Below are positions 5,115-6,451 of a stretch of 6,451 nucleotides of DNA, piece after piece. Below the pieces are notes generated by a model. It saw only the letters and a list, made by a program, of their open reading frames with translations, did no database searches and was not told the origin of the DNA. The translations under genes and the position numbers were made by a program. The DNA lies in assembly GCA_902461475.1 (NCBI GenBank), contig CABPXX010000080.1:1-6451 (forward strand), given 5' to 3'. This DNA is from an uncultured Eubacteriales bacterium (GTDB taxonomy: Bacteria > Bacillota > Clostridia > Oscillospirales > Oscillospiraceae). Every line of letters starts with the position of its first letter. Position 1 is the stretch's first letter.

Positions 5115-6451
5115 ATGAAAAAGCGGTACACAAAGCTGGCCAGCGTGGCACTCAGCGCCGCGCTGCTCACGGGGATATACCCCCTGGCCCTGGCCGCCCA
5201 GGAGACCCCCAACACCGCCCTGTGGGGCTCCACCGCAGGCTTTGACGTGGACAGCCTGACCATTCAGCCCGGCGAAACCACTGCATCCATCAACCTCAAC
5301 TGGTACGCTCCCGACGGCACCAGCGCTGCCCAGATCGCCCTGGGGGATGGCCGGGTGGTGGAGGCCACGGTGTCCGAGCTCACCACCCCCACCAAGGTGG
5401 ATGAGAGCAAGTACACCGACACAGGCAAGATGGTGTGCAAGGCCACCGTGTCCGGCCTGGAGCCCGGCACCAGCTACGAATACCGCATTTCCAACGACGG
5501 GGGCCAGACCTGGTCCCAGGTGTACACCTACACCACCCCCCAGGCGCACAACTTCACCTTCGCCTTCACCAGTGACCCCCAGATCAAAGAGGACCAGTCC
5601 CACAACGACGACGGCTGGAACTCCGCAGACGGCTCCAACCAGACCGGATGGGCCAAGATGATGGAGGTGGTGGGCCAGGCTGGGGCCACCCTGATGGTGT
5701 CCGCCGGTAACCAGGTGGAGGACCAGAGCTGGGGCAAGTCCAGCGAGTACGAGGCTTTCTTTGCCCCTGAGGAGATGACCTCCATCGCCTACGCCCCCGC
5801 CGTGGGCAACCACGACCGCCACTACATGTTCGCCGACCACTTCAATCTGCCCAACCAGATGGAGGTGGCCCAGGACGGCCTGCTGGGCTCCGACACCCTG
5901 CTGGAGCAGGTGAAGACCACCTTCCGGGGCCAGAACAGCGGCACCAGCCAGAGCCACGGCAACTACATCCAGGCCACTGCTGATGAGATCGCCAATCAGA
6001 GCAACAGCAACGGAGTCACCCCCAACGCCGACGGTCAGTACGACTTCACCGAGCGGCGGGAGATGGAGACAAAGGGCAACTACTACTATCTCTACAACAA
6101 CGTGCTCTTTGCCACCCTGAACACCGGGGCCTACCCCGGCGGCAACGACGACCTGGAGGGGGAAAACGGGGACAACGCCAGCGGAGACAGCGAGACCCCC
6201 GACTCCACCCCCATTGACCACTTCACCGTCACCAAGAACACCGACGGCGGCGCACAGACCCAGGGCGAGGAGAACGGCGCTTCCCAGCTGGATGTGACCA
6301 AGATCGCCGGGTATACCTCCGGCCAGTTCAACGTGGACGGGGGCGTCATGGAGATTGTCTCCTACAATGCCGCCACCGGCTGGGCCTACGCCGTCAACGG
6401 CCAGTCTGGCCTGCTCACCGCCATTCCCCTCAAGACCCTGGAGGAGAAGGA
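5115..6451 (+). CDS. Secreted metallophosphoesterase-like protein with choice-of-anchor I-like region (3' end outside window)
   Basis: 445 complete codons are in the window and the frame is still open at the right edge. Residues 1-27 are a signal peptide (MKKRYTKLASVALSAALL, then a cut near ALA-A), so the protein is exported. Residues about 34-142 resemble the fibronectin-like N-terminal domain of purple acid phosphatases (GLEPGTSYEYRIS ... YTYTTP). From 147 a metallophosphoesterase fold begins: FTSDPQI (D154), SAGNQVE (198-202), AVGNHDR (GNHD 231-234), HFNLPNQ, and the core strand YYYLYNNVLFATLNT (323-337). The usual second motif is GDxxE/D/N; here the metal-bridging Asp is Asn (N199, codon AAC at 5709-5711). 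The second half of the fold, with the His and GHxH ligands, is not seen. Instead an acidic D/E/N/G/S/T-rich linker (about 341-391) leads to DVTKIAGYTSG ... EIVSYNAATGWAYAVNG (393-429), which looks like the start of a choice-of-anchor I domain. The gene sits alone after a terminator. The family is fairly sure; activity is doubtful. Confidence 0.85.
   Translation, partial: MKKRYTKLASVALSAALLTGIYPLALAAQETPNTALWGSTAGFDVDSLTIQPGETTASINLNWYAPDGTSAAQIALGDGRVVEATVSELTTPTKVDESKYTDTGKMVCKATVSGLEPGTSYEYRISNDGGQTWSQVYTYTTPQAHNFTFAFTSDPQIKEDQSHNDDGWNSADGSNQTGWAKMMEVVGQAGATLMVSAGNQVEDQSWGKSSEYEAFFAPEEMTSIAYAPAVGNHDRHYMFADHFNLPNQMEVAQDGLLGSDTLLEQVKTTFRGQNSGTSQSHGNYIQATADEIANQSNSNGVTPNADGQYDFTERREMETKGNYYYLYNNVLFATLNTGAYPGGNDDLEGENGDNASGDSETPDSTPIDHFTVTKNTDGGAQTQGEENGASQLDVTKIAGYTSGQFNVDGGVMEIVSYNAATGWAYAVNGQSGLLTAIPLKTLEEK

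Noticed and set aside
4959..6221. Minus-strand open frame (420 codons) opposite the phosphoesterase-like gene
   Set aside because: It is low in complexity (Gly/Val/Ala-rich) and has no domain. It crosses the terminator, and the + strand frame has a signal peptide, a strong ribosome site and family motifs.
1..6451. CRISPR arrays, tRNA, rRNA, insertion sequences or a defence system
   Set aside because: Nothing suitable was seen: no regularly spaced direct repeats, no cloverleaf-like stretch, no transposase or nuclease genes. Almost all sequence is covered by the listed genes.

Overview
The window is GC-rich, densely coded bacterial DNA with strong AGGAGG-type ribosome binding sites. The gene content (a U32 protein ending in a TRGLYYRDVE-like tail, Maf, MreC, MutS) and a palindromic intergenic repeat of the GGCTCCCCTGTGTAAGGGGAGC type suggest a Gram-positive gut Clostridia, most likely Oscillospiraceae (Flavonifractor / Pseudoflavonifractor / Lawsonibacter-like). 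That placement is an inference from protein and repeat style; no search was run.

Layout, left to right, with all genes on the + strand. (1) Bases 2-694 are the 3' end of a U32-family 'peptidase' gene that enters from the left edge. (2) Bases about 700-830 are a long imperfect inverted repeat made of three smaller hairpins, filling the gap before the next gene. (3) Bases 863-1427 are maf, a nucleotide pyrophosphatase gene, which is broken: both ends are well conserved but lie in different frames, and the LGKP active-site segment between them is missing. (4) Bases 1442-2272 are mreC, the cell-shape scaffold protein. (5) A perfect 10-bp hairpin sits directly behind the mreC stop. (6) Bases 2338-4962 are mutS, full length, with an odd patch of replaced residues in the helix after Walker A. 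(7) Bases 4971-5007 are a strong intrinsic terminator. (8) From 5115 to the right edge runs a secreted protein with a purple-acid-phosphatase-like N-terminus, a metallophosphoesterase half-domain that lacks a usual metal-binding Asp, an acidic linker, and the beginning of what looks like a choice-of-anchor I domain.

maf, mreC and mutS are tightly spaced and probably co-transcribed, ending at the terminator after mutS. They serve nucleotide-pool or division control, wall elongation and mismatch repair, so the link is housekeeping rather than one pathway. The exported phosphoesterase-like gene is a separate unit with its own leader. No mobile element, CRISPR array, tRNA or rRNA is visible. I found no convincing new multi-gene system. 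The points worth a second look are the broken maf, the mutS patch, the interrupted and altered phosphoesterase domain, and the structured repeat.
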